DNA of 64,000 nt from Burkholderia pyrrocinia (GTDB lineage Bacteria; Pseudomonadota; Gammaproteobacteria; Burkholderiales; Burkholderiaceae): NCBI RefSeq assembly GCF_018417535.1, contig NZ_CP070977.1, positions 124,001-188,000 on the forward strand, in the 5' to 3' direction. Below, piece after piece: positions 25,447 to 35,616 of the stretch. Numbering within the stretch: position 1 is the stretch's first letter; every line of letters begins with the position of its first letter. The position numbers were made by a program, and so were the translations under genes. The notes under the pieces were generated by a model, which worked only from the letters and a program-made list of their open reading frames with translations, searched no databases and was not told the DNA's origin.

Positions 25447-26993
25447 ACCTCGGCGCAACCTTCGTCTTCGTCCTGCTCTTCATCGGTGTCACGATCATCG
25501 GTTTCCTGGCCGCGAACTGGCGGCGCGGCGATCTCGCCCATCTCGACGAATGGGGCCTCGGCGGACGCCGCTTCGGCACGATCGTCACGTGGTTCCTGCT
25601 CGGCGGCGACCTCTACACGGCATACACGTTCGTCGCGGTGCCCGCGCTCGTGTTCGGCGCCGGCGCGATGGGCTTCTTCGCGCTGCCGTACACGATCCTG
25701 ATCTATCCGTTCGCGTTCGTGGTGTTCCCGAAGCTGTGGAGCATCGCGAAGCGGCACGGCTACGTGACGGCCGCCGATTTCGTCAACGCGCGCTACGGCA
25801 GCCGGATGCTCGCGCTCGCGATCGCGGTGACGGGCATTCTCGCGACGATGCCGTACATCGCGCTGCAGCTCGTCGGCATCGAAGTGGTGATCGGCGCACT
25901 CGGTTTCGACACGACCGGCTTCGTCGGCGACCTGCCGCTGATCATCGCGTTCGCGATCCTCGCCGCGTACACGTACACGTCGGGGCTGCGCGCGCCCGCG
26001 ATGATCGCGATCGTGAAGGACATCCTGATCTACATCACGATCGCCGCGGCGATCATCGTGATTCCCGCGAAGCTCGGCGGCTTCGGGCACATCTTCGCGA
26101 GCGTGCCGCCCGCGAAGCTGCTGCTGAAGGCGCCGGACGCGGCGAGCCTGAACGGCTACAGCGCGTACGTGACGCTCGCGATCGGCTCGGCGCTCGCGCT
26201 GTTCCTGTATCCGCACTCGGTCACGGCCATCCTGTCGTCGTCGTCCGGCAACTCGATCCGCCGCAACATGGCGATGCTGCCCGCGTACTCGTTCGTGCTC
26301 GGCCTGCTCGCGCTGCTCGGCTACATGGCGCTTGCGGCGGGCGTGAAGGACATGCCGCAGTACGCGCCGTACTTCAAGGCGTTCGGCCCGAACTTCGCGG
26401 TGCCCGCGCTGTTCCTCGAGTATTTCCCGTCGTGGTTCGTCGGCGTCGCGTTCGCGGCGATCGGCATCGGCGCGCTGGTGCCGGCGGCGATCATGTCGAT
26501 CGCGGCCGCGAACCTCTATACGCGCAACATCCACCGCGAGTTCGTGAACCGCAACATGACGCACGACCAGGAGACGCACGTCGCGAAGCTCACTTCGCTG
26601 ATCGTGAAGGTCGGTGCGGTCGCGTTCATCCTCGGGCTGCCGCTGACCTACGCGATCCAGTTGCAGTTGCTCGGCGGGATCTGGATCATCCAGACGCTGC
26701 CCGCGATCGTGCTCGGCCTGTACACGCGGCTGCTCGACCATCGCGGCCTGCTGATCGGCTGGGCGGCCGGCATCGTGTGCGGCACGTGGATGGCGGTGTC
26801 GCTGAAGCTCGCGAGTTCGATCTTCACGATCCACCTGTTCGGCCTCGCGATTCCCGGCTACGCGGCGGTGTGGTCGCTGATCGTGAACCTGGTGGTGTCG
26901 GTGGTGGTGAGCGTGCTGGTGCGCGTGATGGGCATGGCGCATGCGGAAGATCGCACGCGGCCCGAGGACTATCTCGACGTCGTCGAAAGCTGA
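25443..26993 (+). CDS. Sodium:solute symporter, MctP-like monocarboxylate permease, 516 aa
   Basis: Polytopic protein of the SSS family with about thirteen predicted helices. Typical segments are GFLAANWRRGDLAHLDEWGLGG near the N-terminus (continuous helix and loop of SSS proteins), TWFLLGGDLYTAYTFVAVP, and YPHSVTAILSSSSGNSIRRN with the Ser/Thr-rich helix that forms the Na site in relatives. The pairing with DUF3311 matches MctP, a lactate/pyruvate/alanine permease of Rhizobium, so short monocarboxylates or amino acids are the likely substrates. The start codon overlaps the DUF3311 stop. A good terminator follows 25 bases after the stop. Confidence 0.9.
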   Translation: MNLGATFVFVLLFIGVTIIGFLAANWRRGDLAHLDEWGLGGRRFGTIVTWFLLGGDLYTAYTFVAVPALVFGAGAMGFFALPYTILIYPFAFVVFPKLWSIAKRHGYVTAADFVNARYGSRMLALAIAVTGILATMPYIALQLVGIEVVIGALGFDTTGFVGDLPLIIAFAILAAYTYTSGLRAPAMIAIVKDILIYITIAAAIIVIPAKLGGFGHIFASVPPAKLLLKAPDAASLNGYSAYVTLAIGSALALFLYPHSVTAILSSSSGNSIRRNMAMLPAYSFVLGLLALLGYMALAAGVKDMPQYAPYFKAFGPNFAVPALFLEYFPSWFVGVAFAAIGIGALVPAAIMSIAAANLYTRNIHREFVNRNMTHDQETHVAKLTSLIVKVGAVAFILGLPLTYAIQLQLLGGIWIIQTLPAIVLGLYTRLLDHRGLLIGWAAGIVCGTWMAVSLKLASSIFTIHLFGLAIPGYAAVWSLIVNLVVSVVVSVLVRVMGMAHAEDRTRPEDYLDVVES

Positions 26994-27017
26994 AGTCGAC
27001 GATGCGCGGCAACGAAA

Positions 27018-27055
27018 ACGCCCGCCACCGCGAGGTGGCGGGCGTGTTTTTTTTT
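27018..27055 (+). terminator. Intrinsic terminator after the MctP-like permease
   Basis: Perfect 11-bp stem CGCCCGCCACC / GGTGGCGGGCG with a 4-base loop, then a G and ten T residues. Confidence 0.95.
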
Positions 27056-27058
27056 GCG

Positions 27059-27511
27059 TCAGCCCTGTGCGCGTTTCGCGAGATCCTCGCGCTGCGACAG
27101 ATCCTCGACGTTGACCATCCAGTGCACGCCGAAACGGTCCTTCGCCATCCCGAAGCCGAGCGCCCAGAACGTCTTGCCGAACGGCATCGTCACTTCGCCG
27201 CCGTCGGCGAGCGCATTGAACAGCTTCTGGCCTTCCTCGACCGTCGCCGGGTTCAGCGACAGCGAATAGCCGGCGTGCGTGCCGCCCGGCTGGCTGCAGT
27301 CGCCGTCCGAGCACATGATCATCGAGTCGCCGATCGTGAAGCTCGCATGCATCACCTTGTCGGCCATCTCGGGCGTGATCGCGTGTTCGGGATTCGGCGG
27401 CGCATCCCTGAAGTGCATCTTGAACATGGTCTTCGCGCCGAGTGCCTTTTCGTAGAATTGAAGGGCTTCGTCGGCGCGACCGTAGAACGTCAGGTACGGT
27501 TGAACTTGCAT
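27059..27511 (-). CDS. VOC family protein, PhnB-like, 150 aa
   Basis: Glyoxalase-fold protein of the PhnB/DUF1338-like (3-demethylubiquinone-type) group: MQVQPYLTFYGRADEALQFY at the start, then MKFHF-like strand, HASFTIGDSMIMCSDGD, and a C-terminal MAKDRFGVHWMVNVE segment with the conserved His. Despite older names that link this family to ubiquinone or phosphonate metabolism, the reaction of such proteins is unknown. The ATG follows an AGGAGACA ribosome-binding site. It sits alone between the permease terminator and the transaldolase terminator. Confidence 0.85.
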   Translation of the reverse strand: MQVQPYLTFYGRADEALQFYEKALGAKTMFKMHFRDAPPNPEHAITPEMADKVMHASFTIGDSMIMCSDGDCSQPGGTHAGYSLSLNPATVEEGQKLFNALADGGEVTMPFGKTFWALGFGMAKDRFGVHWMVNVEDLSQREDLAKRAQG

Positions 27512-27648
27512 CGTTGTCTCCTGTAATGAGCCTGGCTCGCGCGTCGGCGCGGGTCCGGCGTCGTGCAAGATTGACTGGGATGGGGCACGTCGAGAGGCGG
27601 CCGGCGCACCCGTGACGTGGATTGTAGTGCGCGTGCTTGACGATGGCG

Positions 27649-27690
27649 TGAAAAATAAAAACGGCCGCGAACATCACGTTCGCGGCCGCT
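27649..27690 (-). terminator. Intrinsic terminator of tal (leftward)
   Basis: Perfect 11-bp stem CGGCCGCGAAC (27662-27672) and GTTCGCGGCCG (27678-27688), loop ATCAC. On the minus strand the stem is followed by TTTTTATTTTT. A second imperfect hairpin (GGCTGTTGTCAG / CTGACAGCC) lies at about 27706-27733 between it and tal. Confidence 0.9.
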
Positions 27691-27752
27691 TGCGGCGCGC
27701 TTGCTGACGGCTGTTGTCAGTGTTGCTGACAGCCGCTGACGCGCGGCATGCT

Positions 27753-28706
27753 TCAGCGCAGCGCGTCGATCAGCTTCTCGAGCTTCACCGCATCGGCGGC
27801 GAACACGCGGATGCCTTCGGCGAGCTTCTCGGTCGCCATCGCTTCGTCGTTCAACTGGAAGCGGAACGATGCCTCGTCGATTGCGACGCGCTCGGACGGC
27901 ATGTCCTGCAGCGCTTCCGGTGACAGCTTGCGCGAAACCGTCTCGTTGCTGTCCTGCAGCTTCTGCAGCAAGTCGGGACTGATCGTCAGCAGGTCGCAGC
28001 CGGCAAGCTCGGTGATCTGGCTGGTCGTGCGGAAGCTCGCGCCCATCACTTCGGTGTGGTAACCGAAGGTCTTGTAGTACGTGTAGATGCGGCGCACCGA
28101 CTGCACGCCCGGGTCGTTCGCGCCGCCGTCCTTTGCTTCATTCCATTCCGCGCCGGCCTGCTTCTTGTACCAGTCGTAGATGCGGCCGACGAACGGCGAG
28201 ATCAGTTGCGCGCCGGCTTCCGCACACGCGGCGGCCTGCACGAGCGAGAAAAGCAGGGTCATGTTGCACTTGATCCCTTCCTTCTGCAGCACCTCGGCCG
28301 CACGGATGCCTTCCCACGTCGACGCGAGCTTGATCAGGATGCGTTCGCGGCCGATGCCGGCTGCTTCGTACAGCTTGATGAGCTCGCGGCCCTTGTCGAT
28401 CGAGCGCTGCGTGTCGAACGACAGGCGCGCGTCGACCTCGGTCGACACGCGGCCCGGGATCAGTTGCAGGATCTCGGTGCCGAACGCGATCAGCAGGCGG
28501 TCGATGATGAAATCGGTGCTTTCGTTGCGATGATCGCGGACGGTTTTCTCGAGGATCGGCTTGTACGCATCCTTCTGGACGGCCTTCAGGATCAGCGACG
28601 GGTTCGTGGTCGCGTCCTGCGGCTTGTATTGCGCAAGCTGCTGGAAGTCGCCCGTGTCGGCGACGACGGTCGTGTACTGCTTCAGCTGGTCGAGTGCGGT
28701 AGTCAT
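27753..28706 (-). CDS. tal: Transaldolase, 317 aa
   Basis: Pentose phosphate pathway enzyme that transfers a dihydroxyacetone unit between sedoheptulose 7-phosphate and glyceraldehyde 3-phosphate in the cytosol. The Schiff-base lysine is Lys126 in [17 protein letters not shown]; the family patterns [12 protein letters not shown] and [12 protein letters not shown] are both intact, as is [19 protein letters not shown]. Length 317 residues is that of TalB-type enzymes. It is transcribed leftward as a single gene and ends at a strong terminator. BenE lies 180 bp upstream in the same direction. Confidence 0.97.
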   Translation of the reverse strand: MTTALDQLKQYTTVVADTGDFQQLAQYKPQDATTNPSLILKAVQKDAYKPILEKTVRDHRNESTDFIIDRLLIAFGTEILQLIPGRVSTEVDARLSFDTQRSIDKGRELIKLYEAAGIGRERILIKLASTWEGIRAAEVLQKEGIKCNMTLLFSLVQAAACAEAGAQLISPFVGRIYDWYKKQAGAEWNEAKDGGANDPGVQSVRRIYTYYKTFGYHTEVMGASFRTTSQITELAGCDLLTISPDLLQKLQDSNETVSRKLSPEALQDMPSERVAIDEASFRFQLNDEAMATEKLAEGIRVFAADAVKLEKLIDALR

Positions 28707-28886
28707 GGCGATTCGAAAGAAGGGCGCGGGGCGCCGGGTTCTCACGGGCCGCGCGAGCGCGGCGGCGAAGCGAAGCGGCGCCGGGCGCCGCTTTCGATCC
28801 GTCATTTTAGGCCCGATTCGTGTCGAGCACGTTTTGGCGTACCCCGGGGCGGGCACGGTAACCGCCGCGGCGGGCGGCGAGCCGCG

Positions 28887-30098
28887 TCACGCGGGGCGTC
28901 GCGCGTTCAGGATCACCTGCGTGACGATCCCCGCGACGAGCCCCCAGAACGCCGAGCCGATCGACAGCAGCGTGAGGCCCGACGCGGTGACCATGAACGT
29001 GACGAGCGCGGCTTCGCGCTGCTTCACGTCCTGCATCGCGTTCGCGAGCCCGCTCATGATCGAGCCGAACAGCGCGAGCGCGGCGACGGACACGACGAGC
29101 GCCTTCGGCAGCGCCGCGAACAGCGCGGCGATCGTCGCGCCGAAGATCCCGGCGACCAGGTAGAACGTGCCGCACCACACGGCGGCCGTGTAACGCTTCG
29201 CGTGATCCTCGTGCGCTTCGGGGCCGGTACAGATCGCGGCCGTGATCGCCGCGAGGTTCACGCCGTGCGAGCCGAACGGCGCGAGCAGCAGCGACGCGAG
29301 GCCGGTCGTCGCGATCAGCGGCGACGACGGCGTCTGATAGCCGTCCGCGCGCAGCACCGCGATGCCCGGCACGTTCTGCGACGCCATCGCGACGACGAAC
29401 AGCGGAATGCCGATGCTGACGATCGACGCGATCGAGAACGCGGGCATCGTGAACACGGGCTGCGCGAGCGCGATGTGGAAGCGGCTGAAGTCGAGCAGGC
29501 CGAGGCCGCCGGCCACCGCCGTGCCGACGATCAGCGTCGTCGGAATCGCATAGCGCGGCGCGAGCCGCTTGACGATCAGGTACGTGAAGAACATCGCGAG
29601 CACGAGCGCGGTCTGGAACTGCGCGGCGCGGAAGATCTCGATGCCGATCTCGAACAGGATGCCCGCGAGCAAGGCGGCTGCGATGCCGGCCGGAATCCGG
29701 CGCATCAGCGTGTCGAACAGGCCGCTCACGCCGACGGCCGTCAGCAGCAGCGCGCACACGACGAACGCGCCGATCGCCTCGGCGTAGGGCACGCCGGGCA
29801 GCGATGCGATCAAGAGCGCGGCGCCGGGCGTCGACCATGCGACGACGACGGGCGCGCGAAAGCGCAGCGACAGGCCGATCGTCGTCAGCGCCATGCCGAT
29901 CGACAGCGCCCAGATCCACGACGAGATCTGCGCATCGGTGAGGTGGGCGGCGCGGCCGGCCTGGAACATCAGCACGAGCGAACTCGTGTAGCCCGTCATC
30001 ATCGCGACGAAGCCGGCGACGAGCGCCGAGACGGATGTATCGGCGAAAAAGCGGCGGCCGCCGGCGCGGCCAGCGCTCGCGGTGGGCGAGGGATTCAT
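28887..30098 (-). CDS. benE: BenE-family benzoate/H+ symporter-like transporter, 403 aa
   Basis: Membrane protein with about twelve helices. Family features include the N-terminal FVAMMTGYTSSLVLMFQAG, helix SWIWALSIGMALTTIGLSL, AWSTPGAALL, and TGLASLLLAPFGSHGVNLAAI with GPEAHED directly after. BenE relatives are annotated as benzoate transporters, but many members of this family have other or unknown substrates, and no benzoate catabolic genes (benABC, catA) are in this window. The fold belongs to the nucleobase-ascorbate/SulP-like group. It is likely a single-gene unit. Confidence 0.85.
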   Translation of the reverse strand: MNPSPTASAGRAGGRRFFADTSVSALVAGFVAMMTGYTSSLVLMFQAGRAAHLTDAQISSWIWALSIGMALTTIGLSLRFRAPVVVAWSTPGAALLIASLPGVPYAEAIGAFVVCALLLTAVGVSGLFDTLMRRIPAGIAAALLAGILFEIGIEIFRAAQFQTALVLAMFFTYLIVKRLAPRYAIPTTLIVGTAVAGGLGLLDFSRFHIALAQPVFTMPAFSIASIVSIGIPLFVVAMASQNVPGIAVLRADGYQTPSSPLIATTGLASLLLAPFGSHGVNLAAITAAICTGPEAHEDHAKRYTAAVWCGTFYLVAGIFGATIAALFAALPKALVVSVAALALFGSIMSGLANAMQDVKQREAALVTFMVTASGLTLLSIGSAFWGLVAGIVTQVILNARRPA

Positions 30099-30155
30099 GC
30101 TATCTCCGGGGGGAGGCCGCTCGGACGCGGCCCTCGTGTCTGCTGGTTGGATTCG

Positions 30156-31331
30156 TTACTTGCTGAGTGCGCGCATCGCGGTTTCGAGGCCCGCGAGCGT
30201 GAGCGGATACATGCGATGGCCGAGCAGGTCGCGGATGACCTCGACCGACTGCCGGTATTCCCATAGCCGCTCGGGCTCGGGGTTCAGCCACGCATGATGG
30301 GGGAACTGGTCGGCGAGGCGGCGCAGCCACACGGCGCCGGCTTCCGGGTTGTTGTATTCGACCGAGCCGCCGGGCTGCAGCACTTCGTACGGGCTCATCG
30401 TCGCGTCGCCGACGAAGATCAGCTTGTAGTCGGGCGTGAACTTGTGCAGCACGTCCCACGTCGCGGTGCGCTCCGAGTGGCGGCGGCGGTTGTTCTTCCA
30501 CAGGTGGTCGTACACGCAGTTGTGGAAGTAGAAGAATTCCAGGTGCTTGAATTCGGCCTTCGCGGCCGAGAACAGCTCTTCGGTGCGCTTGATGTGGTCG
30601 TCCATCGAGCCGCCGACGTCGAGCAGCATCAGCACCTTCACGTTGTTGTGGCGCTCGGGCACCATCCGCAGGTCGAGCCAGCCCGCGTTCGCGGCCGTGC
30701 TGCGGATCGTGCCGGGCAGGTCGAGTTCCTCGGCCGCGCCTTCGCGCGCGAAGCGGCGCAGCCGCCGCAGCGCGACCTTGATGTTGCGCGTGCCGATCTC
30801 GACGGAATCGTCGTAGTCGCGGTACGCGCGCGCTTCCCACACCTTCACCGCGGTGCGGTTGCCGTTCGACGGGCCGCCGATGCGCACGCCTTCCGGGTTG
30901 TAGCCGCCGTGCCCGAACGGCGACGTGCCGCCCGTGCCGATCCACTTGTTGCCGCCTTCGTGGCGTTCCTTCTGCTCGTCGAGCAGTGCCTTCAAACGCG
31001 CCATCAGCTTGTCGAGCCCGCCCATCGCTTCGATCTGCGCCTTTTCATCCGGCGACAGCTCGCGCTCGAGGCGCTTCTCGAGCCAGTCGAGCGGAATGTC
31101 GAACGCGTCGGACGGCAGCGCGGACACGCCATGGAAGTACGCACCGAATGCCTGGTCGAACTTGTCGAAGTACTGCTCGTCCTTGACGAGCGTCATCCGC
31201 GCGAGGAAGTAGAACGCGTCGATCGACGGCGAGATCAGCCCGGCCTTCAGCGCTTCGAGCAGCGTCAGGTATTCCTTCACCGAGACGGGCAGCTTGGCTG
31301 CGCGTAGCGCGTAGAAGAAATTGAGCAGCAT
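30156..31331 (-). CDS. VWA (CoxE-like) domain protein, 391 aa
   Basis: Cytoplasmic protein with a C-terminal von Willebrand factor A domain. The metal-ion-dependent adhesion site is VLMLLDVGGSMDDHI (Asp238), a DxGxS variant of the DxSxS motif. The N-terminal half is helical and rich in charged residues (KEYLTLLEALKAGLISPS), as in CoxE-like proteins. The stop codon of the AAA+ MoxR gene lies 27 bp upstream, and the pairing MoxR plus VWA is widespread; such pairs act as chaperones that activate or insert metals into client enzymes. No client such as CO dehydrogenase or a dioxygenase is adjacent, so the target is open. Confidence 0.9.
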   Translation of the reverse strand: MLLNFFYALRAAKLPVSVKEYLTLLEALKAGLISPSIDAFYFLARMTLVKDEQYFDKFDQAFGAYFHGVSALPSDAFDIPLDWLEKRLERELSPDEKAQIEAMGGLDKLMARLKALLDEQKERHEGGNKWIGTGGTSPFGHGGYNPEGVRIGGPSNGNRTAVKVWEARAYRDYDDSVEIGTRNIKVALRRLRRFAREGAAEELDLPGTIRSTAANAGWLDLRMVPERHNNVKVLMLLDVGGSMDDHIKRTEELFSAAKAEFKHLEFFYFHNCVYDHLWKNNRRRHSERTATWDVLHKFTPDYKLIFVGDATMSPYEVLQPGGSVEYNNPEAGAVWLRRLADQFPHHAWLNPEPERLWEYRQSVEVIRDLLGHRMYPLTLAGLETAMRALSK

Positions 31332-31358
31332 GGCCGGGCCTTCGCGGGTGGGGGACGA

Positions 31359-32201
<843 letters not shown>

Positions 32202-32446
32202 GGCGGCGCTCTTCTTCATCGGGAAAAAAACCCAGTATAAGTCAGAAGGGCTGTGCGGTTGGGCCGCGCCCGCGTATCGTTGCAGGGCTGTGGCGGGGCG
32301 AGCCGGGGCGTCTTATGGACGCGTTCCCCGCCGACGCGGTACAATCTGGCCGTTTTTTTTGGCCTGCGTGGCGATCCGATAAGCAATACGGCGCGGGCCG
32401 TTGCCGCTTTGGCGCCAGTTTCCCCTCAAGCTAGGTTACAAGAGCT

Positions 32447-32806
32447 ATGAACAAATTCGTCGGCAAACACGTTGTTGTCGCAGCGCTCGTGGCGCTCGCG
32501 GGCAGCGCGCAGGCGGCCGGTGTGGTCGGCAACCCGAAGGACGGGGCGAGCAAGGCCGCCATGTGCATCGGCTGCCACGGCATCCAGGACTACCGCGCGG
32601 CGTACCCGGAGGTCTACCGGGTGCCCGTCCTCGGCGGCCAGAACCAGCAATACCTCGAGAACGCGCTGAAGGCCTACCGCAAGAAGGATCGTCACTTCCC
32701 GTCGATGAACGCGATTGCCGGTTCGCTGACGGACCAGGACATCGCGGATCTGGCGGCCTACTACGCCGTCCAGAAGGCCGACTCGAAGGACAATCCCTAC
32801 AAGTAA
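32447..32806 (+). CDS. c-type cytochrome, class I, 119 aa (first of pair)
   Basis: Sec signal peptide with cleavage after about AQA (residue 23), then a single heme-binding motif CIGCH (Cys40, Cys43, His44). The likely axial methionine is in FPSMNAIA near the C-terminus, followed by the helix LTDQDIADLAAYYA typical of class I cytochromes. It looks like one half of a cytochrome c4. The second cytochrome gene lies 39 bp further on. Together they may form the two-heme carrier that feeds a terminal oxidase in the periplasm. Its promoter region contains GGTACAAT at 32338-32345. Confidence 0.9.
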   Translation: MNKFVGKHVVVAALVALAGSAQAAGVVGNPKDGASKAAMCIGCHGIQDYRAAYPEVYRVPVLGGQNQQYLENALKAYRKKDRHFPSMNAIAGSLTDQDIADLAAYYAVQKADSKDNPYK

Positions 32807-32845
32807 GCGCGCGCCGCCGATCTCCCCGGCGGGACAGGAGCATTC

Positions 32846-33205
32846 ATGAACAACGCATTCAAGACGGCGGCGGTTGCACTGGCGGCCGGCCTCGCGATCG
32901 GTACCGCGCACGCAGCGGACGCCACGAAGGGCAAGGAACTGGTCGAATCGCACAACTGCGCGGCCTGCCACGGCGCGCAGATGAACAAGCCGATCAACGC
33001 CGAATATCCGCGCCTCGCCGGCCAGCATGCCGACTACCTCGTGTGGGCGATGCGCCAGTACCAGATGGGGCTGACGAACCCGCTGCTCGGCCGCAACAAC
33101 GCGATCATGCAGGCGCAGGTGCAGAGCCTGTCGGTCAGCGACATGAAGGACATCGCGTCCTACATCGAATCGCTGAAAGAGACCGATCTCGTGTTCAAGA
33201 AGTAA
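32846..33205 (+). CDS. c-type cytochrome, class I, 119 aa (second of pair)
   Basis: Signal peptide with cleavage after AHA (residue 23), heme motif CAACH (Cys38, Cys41, His42), and the region NNAIMQAQVQSLSVSDMKDI with a candidate axial Met. It has the same length and organisation as the preceding protein but a distinct sequence, so the pair is either an old duplication or a split di-heme c4. A GACAGGAG ribosome-binding site precedes the ATG. A terminator 38 bases after the stop ends the unit. Confidence 0.9.
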   Translation: MNNAFKTAAVALAAGLAIGTAHAADATKGKELVESHNCAACHGAQMNKPINAEYPRLAGQHADYLVWAMRQYQMGLTNPLLGRNNAIMQAQVQSLSVSDMKDIASYIESLKETDLVFKK

Positions 33206-33240
33206 GCGCGACGGGCCAGACAGGCCCGCGCAGCAAAAAA

Positions 33241-33268
33241 CACCCCGCCTCGGCGGGGTATTTTTTTG
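33241..33268 (+). terminator. Intrinsic terminator after the cytochrome pair
   Basis: CCCCGCC (33243-33249), loop TC, GGCGGGG (33252-33258), then TATTTTTTT. An A-run precedes the stem, so it could also stop transcription arriving from the DUF1841 gene on the other strand. Confidence 0.9.
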
Positions 33269-33291
33269 TCCGCGGCCCGGCGCCGCGGCGC

Positions 33292-33726
33292 TCAGCCGCG
33301 CGACGCGCGGCGCAGGATGCGTTGCAGGTACGCGTCGGTATCGGGCGGCGTGTTCGTGCGCTGCGCTTCCCAGATCGTCTCGCCGAGGCATTCCATGATC
33401 GCGTGCTGCGCGTCGTGGGTCGAGTCGAGCTTCGCCGCGAGCTTGTCGTGCGCGGCGCGGATGCCGGGCGGCTGGTCGATCGACAGTTGCTCGCTGATCG
33501 CGAGGTGCATCGACAGGTGCAGGAACGGGTTCGTGCGGCCTTCCTCGGGCGTGTAGTTGCGCGCGGCCGCGCCGTCGGCATCGTCGAGTTCGGCGTGGTA
33601 TTCGGGATGCTCGACGATCCAGTCGGCCGCCATCGCTTCCAGCGGTGTCAGGATCTCGCCCGCGCGCTGCTTGCGCCAGGTCTCGGTGAAGAAGCGACGC
33701 ACTTCGTCGCGGCTTGGATTGAACAT
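33292..33726 (-). CDS. DUF1841 family protein, 144 aa
   Basis: Cytoplasmic, helical protein of unknown function. The N-terminal FNPSRDEVRRFFTETWRKQR and the central NPFLHLSMHLAISEQLSIDQ with its His-rich HLSMHLA segment are the DUF1841 signature; the end AQHAIMECLGETIWEAQR completes it. The family is broadly kept in beta- and gamma-proteobacteria as a single copy, without an assigned activity. The start at MFNPSRDEV is chosen because the family begins there; an upstream open extension is not conserved-looking. Its promoter region also serves the divergent EamA gene. Confidence 0.88.
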   Translation of the reverse strand: MFNPSRDEVRRFFTETWRKQRAGEILTPLEAMAADWIVEHPEYHAELDDADGAAARNYTPEEGRTNPFLHLSMHLAISEQLSIDQPPGIRAAHDKLAAKLDSTHDAQHAIMECLGETIWEAQRTNTPPDTDAYLQRILRRASRG

Positions 33727-33975
33727 GGTGGGGGAACGTCGTGATTCGGGCGGCGTCATGCCGCGTCGCGCATTGTACGCCGGGTCGGCGGACGGCGCTG
33801 GCGGCGGGCTGGCGCGGTTGGTGCGATGGCGCTGGCGGCGTGGGTGCGCGGCGGTGGCCGGTTGCGACCGCTCCGTGTCCGCGCTGCGGAACGGGTAAGC
33901 GCGGGCTAGGCCCGAAGCCGCCGCGCCGCTACACTCAGACGATTCCCGTTGCCGCACCGTTCCCCCCGTTCCGTC

Positions 33976-34905
33976 ATGACCGCTACCGTCCGCTCATCGT
34001 CCGCTGCCCTGCAGGGCACGCTCTACGTCGCCCTGTCCGCCGTCGCGTTCGGCGCGATGGCGATCTTCGGCCGCTACGCATATGCGGCAGGCGTCGACGT
34101 GCTCGGGCTGCTGATCGTGCGCTTCGCGATCGGCGGCGCGGTGCTCGCCGCGATCGCGCGGCACCGCCGCGTCGCGTGGCCGCGCGGGCGCGCGCTCGCG
34201 CCGCTCGTGGCGATGGGCGCGCTCGGCTACGTCGGCCAGTCGTTCTGCTATTTCAGCGCGCTGCAGCACGCGCAGGCGAGCCTCGTCGCACTGCTGCTGT
34301 ACCTGTATCCGGCGTTCGTCACGCTGCTGGCCGCGTGGTGGCTCGGCGAGCGCCTCACGCGCGCGAAAGCCGTTGCGCTCGTGCTGTGCGTCGCGGGTTC
34401 GGCGTTGATGGTCGGCGGCGGGCACGGCGAGCCGCTCGGGATCGCGCTCGCGCTGGCGGCCGCGGTGATCTATTCGCTGTACATCGTCGGCGGCACGAAG
34501 GCGACGCGCGGCGTCGATCCGCTCGCGACCACCGCGATCATCTGCCTGTCGGCGACCGCGACGCTCGTGGCGATCGCCGTCGTCCGGACCGCAGCGTTCG
34601 GCGCGCCGCCGCGCTGGCCTGCGACGGCCGGCGGCTGGGCGTCGATGATCGCGATCGCGCTCGTCTCGACGGTCGCGGCAATGCTCGCGTTCTTCGCCGG
34701 GCTCGAGCGGCTCGGGGCCGCGCGCACGTCAATGCTGTCGACGCTCGAACCGGTCGTGACGGTCGCGCTCGCGGCGCTGTTGTTCGGTGAAGCGCTGTCG
34801 CCGCTGCAGTGGGCGGGCGGCGTCGCGATCCTCGCGGCCGTGCTGGCGCTCGTGCGCGCGGGCGGCGCAGCGGCCGACGATGCGACCGCGACGTCCAACG
34901 CGTAG
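33976..34905 (+). CDS. EamA/DMT-family transporter, 309 aa
   Basis: Ten predicted helices in two EamA repeats: VALSAVAFGAMAIFGRYAYA at the start of the first, GIALALAAAVIYSLYIVGGT at the start of the second. The ends of both repeats show the E-rich motif with conserved Glu (WWLGERLTRAKAVALVLCV; LLFGEALSPLQWAGGVAIL). Likely an exporter of amino acids or other small metabolites; substrate unknown. It starts 250 bp from the divergent DUF1841 gene and is convergent with nth. It is a different protein from the EamA transporter at 16.8-17.7 kb. Confidence 0.88.
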   Translation: MTATVRSSSAALQGTLYVALSAVAFGAMAIFGRYAYAAGVDVLGLLIVRFAIGGAVLAAIARHRRVAWPRGRALAPLVAMGALGYVGQSFCYFSALQHAQASLVALLLYLYPAFVTLLAAWWLGERLTRAKAVALVLCVAGSALMVGGGHGEPLGIALALAAAVIYSLYIVGGTKATRGVDPLATTAIICLSATATLVAIAVVRTAAFGAPPRWPATAGGWASMIAIALVSTVAAMLAFFAGLERLGAARTSMLSTLEPVVTVALAALLFGEALSPLQWAGGVAILAAVLALVRAGGAAADDATATSNA

Positions 34906-34971
34906 CCGGAGGTGGGAAGGGGGGCGGGCGTTGCTGCGGACAGAAACCGTGTGCCTCTGTCGCGCCTGAGC

Positions 34972-35616
34972 TTATTCGTTGGGGGGCGGCGTTTTCGGCC
35001 TGAATTCGCACAGCGGCTCGATCGCGCAGTGCCAGCATTCGGGCTTGCGGGCCTTGCACACATAGCGCCCGTGCAGGATCAGCCAGTGATGCGCGTCCTG
35101 CAGGAATTCCTTCGGCGTGAACTTCTCGAGTGCCGCCTCGACGGCCCGCACGTCCTTGCCCGGCGCGAGCCCGGTGCGATTCGCGACGCGGAAGATATGC
35201 GTGTCGACCGCGATCGTCGGCTGGCCGAACGCGGTGTTCAGCACGACGTTCGCGGTCTTGCGGCCGACGCCCGGCAGGCTTTCGAGCGCTTCGCGATCGG
35301 CCGGCACCTCGCCGTCGTAGCGATCGAGCAGGATCAGGCACGTCGCGACCACGTTCTTCGCCTTGGTCCGGTAGAGACCGATCGTCTTGATGTACTCGGT
35401 GACGCCTTCTTCGCCAAGCGCGACGATTTGTCGCGGGGTGTTCGCGACCGGAAACATCTTCCGCATCGCCTTGTTGACCGACACGTCGGTCGCCTGCGCG
35501 GACAGCATCACAGCGATCAGCAACTCGAACGGCGTCGTGTATTCGAGCTCGGTGGTCGGATGCGGATTGAGGCTCTGCAGCGTTTCGTAGATCGCGCGTC
35601 GTTTGCTGGCGTTCAT
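34972..35616 (-). CDS. nth: Endonuclease III
   Basis: DNA glycosylase/AP lyase that removes oxidised pyrimidines. The helix-hairpin-helix is LPGVGRKTANVVL with catalytic Lys120, and Asp138 lies in VDTHIFRVANR; both positions coincide exactly with the E. coli enzyme. The four cysteines of the 4Fe-4S cluster follow as C-x6-C-x2-C-x5-C in CKARKPECWHCAIEPLC. Length 214 residues is normal. The start ATG overlaps the RsxB stop codon by four bases, so translation is coupled; in E. coli nth is likewise the last gene of the rsx operon. Confidence 0.96.
   Translation of the reverse strand: MNASKRRAIYETLQSLNPHPTTELEYTTPFELLIAVMLSAQATDVSVNKAMRKMFPVANTPRQIVALGEEGVTEYIKTIGLYRTKAKNVVATCLILLDRYDGEVPADREALESLPGVGRKTANVVLNTAFGQPTIAVDTHIFRVANRTGLAPGKDVRAVEAALEKFTPKEFLQDAHHWLILHGRYVCKARKPECWHCAIEPLCEFRPKTPPPNE

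Noticed and set aside
28887..30098. Benzoate degradation island
   Set aside because: BenE-like transporter only; no benABCD or cat genes in the window.
33243..33258. Small RNA gene between the cytochrome pair and DUF1841
   Set aside because: The structure is a plain terminator hairpin with a T-run; no promoter for a separate transcript was found.
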